From contig CM057057.1 of assembly GCA_029945375.1 (NCBI GenBank), forward strand, positions 4,526,001 through 4,590,000: a stretch of 64,000 nucleotides of DNA. Direction: 5' to 3'. The stretch comes from Agaricus subrufescens (Eukaryota; Basidiomycota; Agaricomycetes; Agaricales; Agaricaceae). Of this stretch, positions 1 to 12,009 are shown piece by piece. Under the pieces are notes generated by a model. The model did not search any database. It had not been told where the DNA came from and was given only the letters and a program-made list of their open reading frames with translations. The position numbers and the translations under genes were made by a program. Positions within the stretch are counted from its first letter, which is position 1; the number at the start of each line of letters is the position of its first letter.

Positions 1-3000
1 GCTGAAACACAAGGACGACATCATCAGTCTGATTTCATTACTTGTCGAGAAGACCAAGAGTGAACGTGGATACACGGGAACGGGACGCCTCTTAGCGAGG
101 GTCTTGCATACTATAGCAGGTGTTTATCCTCTAAATGGTCACTATGTCAATGAAGGGGAATGGAACGATCCAAGTATTTTGATCAATCTTGTCTGAGTTG
201 GTTTGGCTCTAACATGCCGATATCAGATTTCCAGGCTAATCACAATCTGTACTGGGGGAAGTTGTATGAAGCTCAGGAAGTGATCATCGACTGGCATGGT
301 TCGTAACTTTACACAGTTACTTATTTACTCGTGCTAATGATCCCGGTGATGAAACAGTACCATCTGAACAGGAAGTGGCGTTTGTTATTGAGATTATCAA
401 TAAGATCACTACGCCCGCATTGGATAAAGTAGAGAATCTACTTGGGACGACCTCTACCTGGGATAGTGCAGCACGAAACGATTTTTGCAGGTAAGCCGCA
501 TCAAGATCATCCAGTTCAACTGCTCAAGTGAGATAGATATCTCCATATCGTTCGATCAACTTGGTCAGGGCTTCCCACTATATACAAGGAACAGTACCAA
601 GAAAGTGCAAACCCTTGTTTGAATGTCGATGTGGAAAACCTAGAGCTAGTCGTCCGATATCTCGATGTTCAAGCTGGCTTCACACTTGTCGATCCGAGGG
701 ATCTACGTTATCAATTCCTTGTGAATGCGCGTCGGAGGTTCGGCGAGATTTGTCAGAGAGCATCATCCGCACTGCGGAGAAATACAGGGGGAGAGGACCA
801 CACTGACGCTGTGATCAGTGCTGCGAGAGGAATAGACACGTATCTCCTTGGGTATGGATTGAGCAGGTCTGATTTTGACACGATTCACAAGAATTACACT
901 CATGCACGAGAGTAAGAATGTCAATTATCAGTGTGAAGGTTACTCATTTTTTTTGGTCATTTTAGTGGAGGCCGTGCGTGGCAGTGGCAGAAAGATCTTT
1001 CGAGACTGGTCCTCTTGAAACGTGCGCGTGCATACCACAGTGGTCGTGTATACATGCATTCCTTGTATCGTCGCCGATCGGAACTCGATGACAGGCTTTT
1101 GGCCGAGCTGGCCGAGCTCTCGCTTTCTCCGTATACCCGAATTCGCAGGTAAATAATTTGCCAATGACACTAGACCTTTTTTTGGTAACTGTGTGGACAG
1201 GCAAGCGCAGAACGTCTTTGACAACGTGTCTGGGGTATGTACGGTTATTATGACTTTTGAATCAGTGAAGCTGATGAGATTAATAGTATTATATTCGATC
1301 GACACGCTTTGTCCTCCCCATCCTATATGATGCCCTTAGCAAGGGTAATGACCCCGACCGCATGAAAGGAGCCCTTTACATTATGTGGAACAAAGGGATC
1401 GGTGTGTGGGGATACTTATCCGTTGTTGAGATGCTGACTTCCGAATTGCAGCTACGTATGCATTGACAGGTCTGGTCCTATTCTATTGAGTGAACCGGAA
1501 GTGATATTCAAAAGCGGTGGTCCCTTAGATCAATTGTTACATCGTCGATATTTGCACTCCCTCCTAGGGTGTCAAGGCGAAGAAAAGGTGTGATACCTTC
1601 AACCCTGGGACCCTCTGACTAGGATCACTGACGTATTTTCTCAGCCCTCCGTACAGAAACTTGTGTCAAGTGTCGCTAACGATTGTATGGGTTTAATTAA
1701 CGAAAATGCTATGCACAGCGAGGCCTATACCTTAGAAACACCTCGGCTGGACGATGCGCTCCGTGACCTTGAATATGAATTTTCGGAAAAACTCGTGGAT
1801 AGGGAGCTACTGGATGATGCCCTTCACAAAGGCAAACTTCGATCTGAACGGAGGAACAAGGTTCATCATGAAACGGTACGATCCCCGGGTATACTTTTTA
1901 CCAGCCATTTATGATCTTTTTTTTCTACCCCTTAGGTTGAGGGTATCTTAGAGATAGCGACAAAACCTACGACACATGTGAGTCTATTTCACATAGATCT
2001 GTGCAATAGTTGACTCAAGATGTGACAGTGGCGTTATGTCCAAATGTCGCTCAGTTTTCTCTTCAACCTGCTTCGGAGAGATCACCCTGTATCGCCTCAA
2101 GTGGCTCAGCTTTTCGTAGATCACTGCATTAGTCCTCAGCCTACCATTCGTGCCATTGCGCAGAAGTACGTCGTTACTTCACTCGTTTAATGACCGTTGC
2201 TGCTGACTCATCAATCACAAAGGGCGGTGCGTAAGCTCTTGTATCAAATTAAATGTAGGACATACTCGAAGACGAAAGATGAGCTCTGGTACGAAGAATG
2301 GCATAACCCTCTAGCCCACGAAGTCAAAGTGGGAGACCCTGAAACGTTTTTGAACGGGCTCCAGCTATCTGGTCATGTTTCAGAAAAGTTTGTAGCGGTC
2401 TAGATCAACTGTCACCACTCTTTCTTATTTCGATCTGGCAGTGATTTCTATTTCGACAAAGTGCCGACGGGTTTCTTGTTATGGACCAAGACAATCAAGG
2501 GTTATAAACCTGTCGTAGGGAACGTGTCGCCTTTCGTTTGGGAGTTGGGATCGCAGTCGACTCTAGCCATACTTGAAGCTTCCTTACTCCAGCCTGACTT
2601 TTTCAAGAAGATACTTACACTATGGAGTCAAGAAACAGGCAAGGGCACGGGAAACCTTGAAGTTCGAACGGAGAATATCTGGCTGATGAAGTATTTGTGT
2701 CAGTAATGCCACCTTCTTTTTGGTTTGCATAATCTAATAGGCTTCTTGACGTAGCGAAAATACTTGTTCGATACGACCTAAATGGCGTGCTTGATGCTAT
2801 TGAGCCGCTACTCTGGGACACTGACAAGTATAAGCAGCGTGCGGGAGCAGAGATATGGGCCGGGTTTATGCGTGGTAAAGTTTATTCGCGTGTCCTTTTA
2901 AGCTCTACGTTCACAGATTTCAGGTTCCAAGCATTGGCCACAGGGCAAAAGGGCGTACCTCTATAACTGGACAGTAGAAAGGTTCAATAATATCTTCAAT

Positions 3001-4999
3001 AATATCAAACCGGAAACTGTGACCTTCTGGGAGTCACTAATTTTGGTAGATCGCTTTACCCTTTCTATTCTTAAGTTTCTGACATTTCAAAAGTGGGTTT
3101 TGGAGGGGCGGGACCCCCGAAGAAATCCACCTCTGACTAATTGGATATTATCGCTTCCGTTTGAGTTCACTGGTGACTCGGCTTTTGAAAGTTCGTCCAC
3201 TGAATCGGTTCATTTGCGAAATTTTAATGAACCACTTGGTTTTTAGTGAAGAAATGCGTAACCCTTATCAATATTCTCTCCACTAGTGCTGGTGTTTTCT
3301 TCAACCCTATCGCCGACAAGTATGTGAAAATTATGTTTGATAACGCCAACACGGGCTTTGCAGAGGTAAGCGTTTTGTTTGGTGTCAGATTGGTGTCTGA
3401 GTTCGCTTTCAAAGCTTCGGAATGCATTCTGTCACACTATCCGCACCATCACTCAGAATCAATGGCGACCTTGGCATCCTTCCGTACAGGCATTTCTTCT
3501 AGCCTGTAGGTCGGAAAATGATCCATTACTTATTCGGTAAGGATATTCGTTTATCAGGTGGCCTTTGGCGCTGACATTTTCGGCAGTAAGGCGCGATACA
3601 TGGGACGAATAGAAGAAATTCTGCATGACATGCCTAAGTGGAGGGAAGAACGACTTCCACCTCCTCGTGTTAGTCAATCAGAAGTAAGTTTGCTGCATTC
3701 AGCTCCAAGTTGGTTCTGACGATGCATTGGGGTTTCAGTATGACAAAGTTGGTTTGACTTGTAAGTCACTGAGCCAGTTCTTTTGGTCTGTTACGCGAAA
3801 ATTGATTCGCGTATAGTACTGGAATGGCTCTGGATCTGTGCCCACGGCCCGCAAGTCTCTGTCATATTCCCATACGCTGTTCCAATGCTGTAAGTGTGTG
3901 GCCAATACGGCCATATAATTCGGTAACTGAAATTGAGATTTTAGTCCAGAAATCCTTCGAATGTCAGAGCTCAATGATAGCTCAGATCTTCACACATACA
4001 GTACCGCCGTCCTGTATATAATATCCGCAGTATCACCACCTGTAGAATACGTGGATGCGATTTTATCCCATTTCGTTACTGCTATCAAATCGACAACGGT
4101 GAGTAATGTACTTCCTATCTAATCTCTTATCTTATGATGTTTCGGTAACTTTTTTTAGTCATGGCGTACACGACTTCAAGCGTTGCCGACATTGGTAGTG
4201 TTCTTCTATCGAAACTTGCTCTTTATTTCGCAGGACGGAATATCAAGCGTGATGGAGCTTCTCGTTAATTGCCTTGCCGATGAGAATGTTGAGGTGAGGG
4301 AAATGGCGTCAAAGACTTTGGCAGGGGTGGTTCGGTGCTCTCAAAGACAGAGTATAATCCCATTAAAGGCAGGTTTTATTGCGTCGGACTCTACCCATCT
4401 TCGGATGCCTAAACGTATCGCTGCAGAATCGATTTGTTTCCCTGATCAAGAAGACTTCCTTACCACAGAGACGGGACGCGGGGTATGCGGATGCATTGCG
4501 GACACTACATTCTGTAGTATTGGGGCTCTGTGCGCTTGTAGAGAGCATGCCTTACTCCGTTGAGCCTTGGATGCCACCCTTGACAGAAGGTAGATACCTG
4601 TGACTCACTCCCAGATGGCCACTGAACTAGGCGATTTTCAGTACTTGCAGCCCACGCCACAGATCCACCCCCAATTTCGACGACGATTAGGAAATGTGCA
4701 TCAGAGTTCAAGAAGGTGCGTCTAGAATTTATCATCTTGCCCAACTGACCTCGGAACCTTTTCAAAAAAAATTTTCAAGACACACCAGGTAAAAATTGGT
4801 AGCTGACGTCTGAGAATGGTAGTACTAACAAAGGGTTGCGATCAGGACACCTGGCATAAAGATCAACTTCTCTTCGATGAAGACCAGTTACTGAATCTCT
4901 CGAGTATGCTTGTTGGAACATCTTACTGTGAGTGGGTTCTGGGAGCTTCTTGACTATCACTCGGGCTGACTCGGGCTGATTATGGCGTCAGATGCTTGA
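1..4999 (+). CDS. BLM10: Blm10/PA200 proteasome activator, paralog 1 (5' truncated by window)
   Basis: This is a HEAT-repeat activator that caps the 20S proteasome and opens its gate. The window starts inside an exon, so the N-terminal part is missing here. The sequence is recognised by direct match to the complete copy at 38836-47595: the first block (GRLLARVLHTIAGVYPLNG) pairs with GKLLSSLLLTVTHTYPLEN, about 45% identical by eye over 53 residues. Further matches are NVDVENLELVVRYLDVQAGF near 620, GRDPRRNPPLTNWI near 3110, and the family C-terminal block LADENVEVREMASKTL near 4275. The tail reads DTWHKDQLLFDEDQLLNLSS, then TSYYA after removal of an intron at 4928-4991. YYA is the known 20S-docking end of Blm10/PA200. 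About 20 short introns are implied. The joints checked stay in frame, so I do not call it a pseudogene. A second copy is unusual, since most fungi carry one. Confidence 0.9.
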
Positions 5000-7122
5000 C
5001 CATGTATACAAAGCCAATCTTGCGAATCGAGGAGTAGAAGATAATCAGGGTAGTAATCACTGTCTAATCGATCTCTCTCTTTTTTTGTATGACTATTCGA
5101 GAGTTCTGCTTTTATCTTGTGATGGGGCGTGTAGCCACCCATGTCCCGGAAGCTACGTCAAGGGTCATATTACCACCGGTTAGGTTTGGGGGTGCGAATG
5201 TAAATTGCGTGCGGTAGGAGTGAAGAAAAGTTTCTCCGTTGGAGTTCTAGCTGGTTCTGGATCACTTCTTGTTGGGGATTATAAAATTGGATGGGAAAGG
5301 CATCAATGGCTTAATGAATGGTAGAAGAAGAAGCGATGGTCGTGAGGATGAGATATGAAATCTCAGAACATCAGAAGGACTTTTTTTCTTTTTCGAGGAC
5401 GTGAAGTGAGAGTAGAAAGCCAGATCCAAGACTTGGTTTTTTTTGATTTGGTGTGGCAATGTGTTCAGGGGGGTTTTTCTCGGTAGCGTAACCGGCAAAA
5501 ACAGATGACATGCGGTTGTGAAGATAAGTAAAAGTGCATCCGGAGTCTCTTTGAATTCAGATAAAGATGAAGATAAGCTTTTATATCGATGTTGATTTTG
5601 AGTCGATTAGATGAATGGTGTTGCCTGGATTTGGGGAGTGGCGAACACCAGGACTTGATAGTTACTCAAAGTACTTGGTCCTGAAGCTTCTAAAAACTCT
5701 CGGTGTTGGTTAGATTTGGAATATTTGCTATGCTTTTGATGCGGTGCAAAGTGGGGGCCTGAACTCTGCCGCTTATGATATAAGGAGTGTGTGTGTATAG
5801 AGTAGAATGAAATCAATGAATCAGTCATTCAGACATGTTTATCGAGAAGCGATCGGTTGACAGCGGCATCGATGGATATATTTTTTTGATTTGAGTAAAG
5901 ACATGATGGGTGGTCAGGTAAAAACGAGGCAGATGGTTGTTGGCCAGCCTCGGCAGGTGTTCTACAGGGAAGCCATTGAGAGGGTGGACTCGGACCTTTG
6001 TGATACGAGGAAAGGAATATTAAGAATAGACGGCGCTAAGTATGTTAACCACCCAGAATATTTAGAATGAAGCTTCTTTTGCAAAGTCGTTGACGTCAAG
6101 CGTCACGGGAACGAAAGGGCGGATGATTTTTCTGGTTGACGATGCAGGGGATGGATAGATAGCAGGGTCTATATTATCGACGATCAATGAGATGGGCAGT
6201 GAAACTGCGACCGGGTATACGGGCACCCGTATTCATACGGTGGGAGGTGGGCGTTAGTCGAGCAGGCGAGGGGGGGAATTGATCGGAGAAAGAACAGAGA
6301 AGAGTGACAGGTGCTTGTTGTGTCAGAGGGTTATCATCATATCCATCCATCAGTTCATTATGTGATCGTTGCTCCTTCAGAAAACATGATGGAAATTTTT
6401 GCTACGAATGATCATTGATGAGGCGATGGGGGCCTTAGTGTCTCTTTTTTTTTGGGTGCGGGCTGGAATCAACCAAGGTGGCAACAGCGATGGAGATTAT
6501 GCTAAAAAAAGAGCGGGCAGTGAGGCACGTGTTCGACACGTGCAGGCGCGGCGAGGTTGAGCGTAAAGCAAATAGGGTCGAAACATGAGAGCGGTATCGA
6601 TGGAAAAGTGGCCGAAGGAGGCGAGACGGTGCACCTGGCCGAGGGCGTGCCGGGAGAGGCAGAGCTGGGGGGAGGAAGAGCAACGCATCTCGGAGTTGAA
6701 TCAGGATTGATGATGGTGCGAAGCTAGGCTGATTTGGGAAACAACGGGTTGTTGAACGCTGGGTCGGGTGCGTCTGGTGTCTGGTGACTGGAGTGGCATT
6801 CCCAGTAGAGACCATCGATAGAACACTGAGCAGATTACGACCCAAGCGGGTGGCGAGAGGGGTGCAGCGAGGAGATTAATTATTGGGAATAGCCGGGGGC
6901 ACGTTGCGGGCGATCAAAAGCTTGAAAGAGGCTGCCTGCCGTCTGCCTTGCTCTTTCTTCCTGACATTCACCTTCTTCCCTTTCCTCTTTTTTATACATA
7001 TCTGCTCTCCATCACCCTCTATCTATCGCCCATTCTGCCCTTCTCTGCCTAATTTACGGTCAGTCTACTCTTTCCACCTCCTCCATCCCGTCCCTCAAGC
7101 ACTCCGTTCTGACCTTCAGCCC
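5000..7122. other. intergenic region, promoter side of the CCCH gene
   Basis: About 2.1 kb without a convincing gene. The left end holds the 3' flank of the Blm10 copy. The right end, roughly 6953-7122, is strongly pyrimidine-rich on the + strand, as is common just upstream of fungal start codons, and probably is the 5' leader of the zinc-finger gene. A minus-strand reading frame at 6435-6845 is low-complexity and matches nothing I know. Confidence 0.6.
6217..6232. promoter_or_regulatory. palindromic CGGG-CA-CCCG site
   Basis: Perfect 7+2+7 inverted repeat ATACGGGCACCCGTAT. It contains CGG and CCG spaced by four bases, the layout bound by dimeric Zn2Cys6 fungal regulators. It lies about 890 bases upstream of the CCCH gene start. 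Function is inferred from shape only. Confidence 0.3.
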
Positions 7123-9836
7123 ATGCGCGAAACAGTCACGACCCAGCTCCGTATCTTCCCCCAGGACTCTCTATTGACGCCCATATCTTCCAGCGGTTTC
7201 CACTTCAATCTTTTGGACTTCCAAGAAGACTATAATCCCGCTGTAAAGGTGTGTTTTTATCGTCGTTTTTTTTTTTTTCGCCCAACCACGTGTACGCATC
7301 GCTAACCGAGGCATTGCTCGCCTTAGGATTTGCATTTGGCAACGGCCCCTCACGACCCAGACGACTATACTGTACAGCCAGCTCCCGCTTGCCCCTCTAT
7401 TTCCAACCAAAAGTCCAATTTTCCCATCATGCCCACCAGAACTGACGCCATCGCTACCGATCTCTCCAGACCGGCTGCGCAACACTGGAGACTTAATTCC
7501 GGCGCACACATTGTTGATGCCGACCATACGTCCTCGGGATGGGGCCTTGCCGATGAACTCGTGCGGCTCCAGATCGCTGATGTCGGTAAGGACAGTGATG
7601 ACTTGAACCGCCCCATGCGTACTCCGCCCAAAACCAAACTACCCTCATCCGTTTCCCATCTCAACGAGAGTAGTCCACTTGATACCTCGTCCAACACCAG
7701 TCTCGGCTCATCACCTCACACTCCGGATCACCAGCTTAACGTCACGCACTCGCGCGATTCTTCAACCGACTCGACGACCTCGGGCTCACATGACTCATCT
7801 CCTGGAGTACAAAATGCTCTGTTGAACCACAACCTTCAAGGCACCGCAGTTGAAACCAAGGAACGCCCTCACTCCTTCAGCGGCGGCCTATCCTCTGCTG
7901 ATCTCCGTCGCCTGCAGCAAATGGGCGATGCATCCGATGTTCCCGGTTCGCATCAATGGACCTCCAACCATTTGCGTGAAAATGGCAACATGCAAAATGA
8001 TCAACCGACATATCCCTCCTTGACTCAAATTCACCGCCCTCAGCCTTTGTCACACCCCCAATTAATTGACTACAGGAATGCTATGCATGAATCGGCTGCT
8101 TCCGATCGCGACGAACCTCAAATAGATTACAACCTATCTCAACGGTATCCTGCCACACCCCAAGGCCTTCCGATGGCCACACTCCCCCCACATCCATCGT
8201 TGGTCGCTGGTCGGCTCAACAACGTAGTCACTAGTGTGGGCTATCGTCAACCCCCTCGAGTTTTTCCTCAGCAGACCCTATTACCTAATCCAAGCCCTTT
8301 GGCGTTTCCGGTTGGGCATCATACCTCGCATCTTTCTCTAGGCAATACCCAGCAATTGTATGAAATGATGATACCTTCTGCACCCGATAGTCATCCTGCG
8401 GTAGCCCGCGTCCAACAGCAACATAACGTCTTCCGTGGTGGCCATCACCACTCTGCATCTGATCCCTCAGCGATGCGTGATGCCACTTCCCATTCCATTC
8501 TTAACGGCATTCATTCCTTCACCCCTGGATTGTATCCCCCGACATTGCATCCTTCTATGCCTGTATTTCCTAATCAGTTTTACGCAACTCAAGACACTGT
8601 TGCTACCCGATTGGGCGATCTTTCCGGAGGGCAGTTCACCGCAGCTTATATTCCGTCTCAAAATACCGGCACTGAAGTCAGCGCTACTACGCCTACTGCC
8701 GGACAACCCGGACCTAGTGCCAACAATAGGAAGCTTGGTCTATACAAGACCGAACTCTGTCGCAGCTGGGAGGAAAAAGGTACCTGCCGATATGGCGCCA
8801 AGTGTCAATTTGCTCACGGAGAAGATGAGCTCCGGAAGGTCGCCCGACACCCCAAGGTATGCCTAGATTTGTTTTGGTAATCTGTCCGTCCGGCTAATCT
8901 ATCTTTTCCATCAGTACAAGACCGAGATCTGTAGGGTAAGCCCGGACCGAATCTCAAAATAATTTGTCGACTCACAACTTCTCTTATCTAGACCTTCTGG
9001 GTTTCTGGTTCATGTCCGTACGGCAAGCGCTGCTGCTTCATTCACACTGAACTGCCTACCAATGGCCAGAGCCCTGCTTCGTCGGGTTCAGACAACCCTC
9101 CTGAAGCCCGGCCTCGTTCCATGAGTACCAACAGTGACCCCAATGATTCTTCGGTATCGTTACTCGCTCGTATTTCCGCTAAGCGCACCGAATCGAATGG
9201 TAACGGCTTGGCCACTCCTGTCGACTTGAATAAAAATGGCTTCCAATTCGGCAGACCATCAAGCGGCAAGTTACGAGTCGACACCACTGTACCCCTAACG
9301 AAGCAAAACAAATCGGCGTACCCTTCTTTTACCAGCAACGGCATTCTTATGCCTGCAAATGATCAGGCCGCGCCTCAGGAGCCTGCACCGGTTACTGCCG
9401 GTCCTGACTTAGGAACGCAACGCAACGCCAGACTCGAAATTGTTGGTTTTAATAACGTAAGGAATGATTGATGCTTGCTTGCTTCGAACAGCTGACATCT
9501 CTTGAATAGACAACCCCTAAAAAGGCCGCAGCGGGCTCTAGTATCCGTCATTCCTTCAACGGGACAGAAGGTGATCTTAACCTTGGTTCCGTTCCCAGTG
9601 GCCATAACTATACCCTCTCCACTGGTGAAGTTTCGTCTCACGTCAACCCAACACCTCGTCTGAACGGGCATGCCCGTACAGGCAGCGCAGGGAACTGGCC
9701 GAGCTTCCCTCGCAGTCAGCTTTCCAATTCTTCCTATCCGGGCTCCTCGAGCCCTGCCACCGATAGAACGACAGGCTCCCATTGGAACGATATTGCTATT
9801 GGCCCTACCCGCTTGCACGAGAAAGCTTGGGCATAA
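7123..9836 (+). CDS. tandem CCCH zinc-finger protein (TIS11/tristetraprolin type)
   Basis: Probable mRNA-binding protein that recognises AU-rich 3' UTR elements and promotes decay. Exons: 7123-7248, 7327-8856, 8915-8935, 8992-9456, 9510-9836, giving 822 residues with every junction in phase 0. Two CCCH fingers, each C-x8-C-x5-C-x3-H, lie at about residues 520-539 and 558-577, each led by a YKTE motif (YKTELCRSW and YKTEICR), the signature of the TIS11 family. The second finger is assembled from three exons, including a 21-base one that encodes YKTEICR. The long N-terminal half and the C-terminal tail are Ser/Pro/His-rich and look disordered. The start was chosen as the first ATG in frame after the pyrimidine-rich leader. 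Family assignment is firm; the mRNA targets are unknown. Confidence 0.93.
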
Positions 9837-10448
9837 ATATAATTCTTTCGGCTAGGTTGGTATGATTTGGCCACCTCTTTCCACCTCAACTCCTTGGCCA
9901 TTCATCCATCATCGCCTTGTCATATTAAAATAAGCTTAACTTGCCAGTCACACTCTATCTCAACGTTTTTGATTCCGGAACTGGATGTTTCTGTTCTTTC
10001 TCTCTCGATGCTGACCTCTTTGGTACTTGCTACCAATGTACAACTGCTTGTTTTTGATCACCTCTTTTTTTTTTATCCCCCTGACTCTCTTTTATCCCAA
10101 TAACGAACATTATCTCTAGTTAGCTCTCTGTGTTTTATGCCCTCCGCTTATTCTTTTCTTGTCATCGCAGGTTATCTGACTTCAATCAACACCACAATTA
10201 GCATTATTTGTCGTTAGCTGCAATCGTCCCATGTTTTTTTATTCTTTATCATGCTTGTTCATATAGTGTTAATATATTTGAACGAAAGCAATGTTGCTGT
10301 AGTCAGATACACAAAAAACAAAAAATAGCAGTGCAGAAGGACGAAGCAGACTCTAAGGTATGAAGAGATCATTACGATGCATTCCACATTAAAAACCGAA
10401 ATGACTTGATAAAAAAAAAATAATTCGAAAAACCGAAATTAATTAGGT
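9837..10448. other. convergent intergenic region
   Basis: Shared 3' flank of the CCCH gene and the choline kinase gene. AT-rich with T runs on the + strand and A runs near 10408-10430, consistent with 3' UTRs and polyadenylation signals. No gene seen. Confidence 0.5.
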
Positions 10449-12009
10449 CTACAGTGGGACGCCAAGTTGGTCAAGTTCACGACGGAACAAGACCAGGCGA
10501 CCTCTAGCATAATTGATATAATCAAATTCGGGTGATGGGTTGTTGTTCTCCAAGTCTTCGCGCGCCTGGACGATGGCCCAAATCACCCAATGGGCATGAG
10601 AAGCAGGGCTCCAGACTTGAACTTGTCGGTCAAGTTTGGTGATCGCAGCTTCCAAATCAACATCCGAACCAGTGATCGGTCGGAACTCCTTGGTACTGAA
10701 GGAGGTGTGATAAAGATAAGATAGATAAAAGTTGCGTCGTTCCTCTAAAGTTGGATATTTCGAAGGGTCGAGCAGGTGAGGTTTGTCGGTCGAATGATAA
10801 TCTGCTGTCCACTCGTGGAAATGATTGGCGATGTCGTATGAAGCAGGATTCGGTGCCGCGTACTCGAAATCAACCACAATTATCTTTTGCCAATGAAAAA
10901 AAAAAAAAGCGAGCATCGAAAGAAAAAGAAATTACATGAGAAGGTCTTGGTCCTATGAAAGCGGTGAGGAAAATGCTCGTACCTGACGGTGATCATCCGC
11001 TTCTTCCTTGGGATGTTTTAACCTAAGTAGATTACCGTACTGTGTATCATTATGCGCAAAAACTCTTTTACTGCCAGATTGCACATCATCTAGTTTGGCT
11101 AACCAATGAGAATATCTATCCCAGTCATGCCAAAATTTGTCGAGATCAAGCTCACGTCTGCTATCTTCAGACAGTGAAGGAAGCGCAAGGACCTGACGTG
11201 CCGGTGCTAACCATGCACGTACATTCTGCTCGACACCGATCACCCATTTGTTACCCTCAACAGCATTGATATCAACGGAATGGAACTCTGCCATACGCGC
11301 TCCGATCCAACCGCTGATTTTGGGGTCACGTAAATCGCGGGCAGTCAAGGTCGTTGACTCGAAATATTCTTCCACGCGACCATTCTCGAAGGTGCCGTAT
11401 ATACGTGGTCCTATGTGATATTTGGAGGACAAGATGTGAAGAGTGTGAAGCTCCCTGGGACGAGAAATCAAAGAGCTCGACGAAGGACCGTAGATGCGAA
11501 TGAGGGCAGTACGCGTACGTTTGCCCGACGGAAACGAGACGAAAAAGACGGCATTGGTAAGAGCACCAGAGACTTTGAGAATATGAAGATCCTTTGGTAA
11601 AAGTCCATTGGAATGGAAATGCGGAACATGGAGAAGCCGTAAAATCTCAAACACATCCGAAGCAAACGCAGGGGTCTTATGGCATCTGAGGCAAAAAGAA
11701 TAGAAAATCAGAACCAAATCTTCAATACAAAGCGACAGAACTGAACCATAGAATAGCTCAGATCCTTGCCTCTTTCTCAGGACTTGCAACGTGAGAGAGA
11801 AAGGCTTACTTGGCTTTGAGACTTAGCGGAACATGGCGTAAACCCTCTACCGTTACGGAATTCTCGTCAACATCGGTGAGACGCAAGGATGTCTTGGAGG
11901 AGGAGGCACTAGCGATGAGAGAGGCAAGGCTCTGGATGGAGGTGCCCGAGAGCTGGCGCTGAAGAGAGGCAGAAGAAGGCGGGGAGACGGGTGAGAGGAC
12001 GGGTGACAT
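10449..12009 (-). CDS. choline/ethanolamine kinase
   Basis: Phosphorylates choline or ethanolamine with ATP, the first step of the Kennedy route to phosphatidylcholine and phosphatidylethanolamine. Exons on the minus strand: 12009-11810, 11685-10983, 10883-10449, giving 445 residues. The phosphotransferase motif HNDTQYGN (Brenner motif) starts at about residue 278. The choline-kinase motif VVDFEYAAPN follows at about 304-313, with the metal-binding Asp of DFEY. The C-terminal helices (PASYDIANHFHEW) fit the family. Length is normal. I chose the ATG at 12009, which has A at -3. An in-frame ATG at 12153 would add 48 residues with a hydrophobic stretch. Sequence alone does not separate choline from ethanolamine preference. 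Confidence 0.93.

Noticed and set aside
2380..2460. Apparent stop codon breaking Blm10 copy 1
   Set aside because: A donor GTTTGT inside the Lys codon at about 2388 joined to the acceptor before 2443 restores the frame (SENDFYFDKVPTG), matching the other copy; no proof of a pseudogene.
6435..6845. 136-codon minus-strand open frame upstream of the CCCH gene
   Set aside because: Arg/Pro/Leu-rich low-complexity translation without recognisable features, within a likely promoter.
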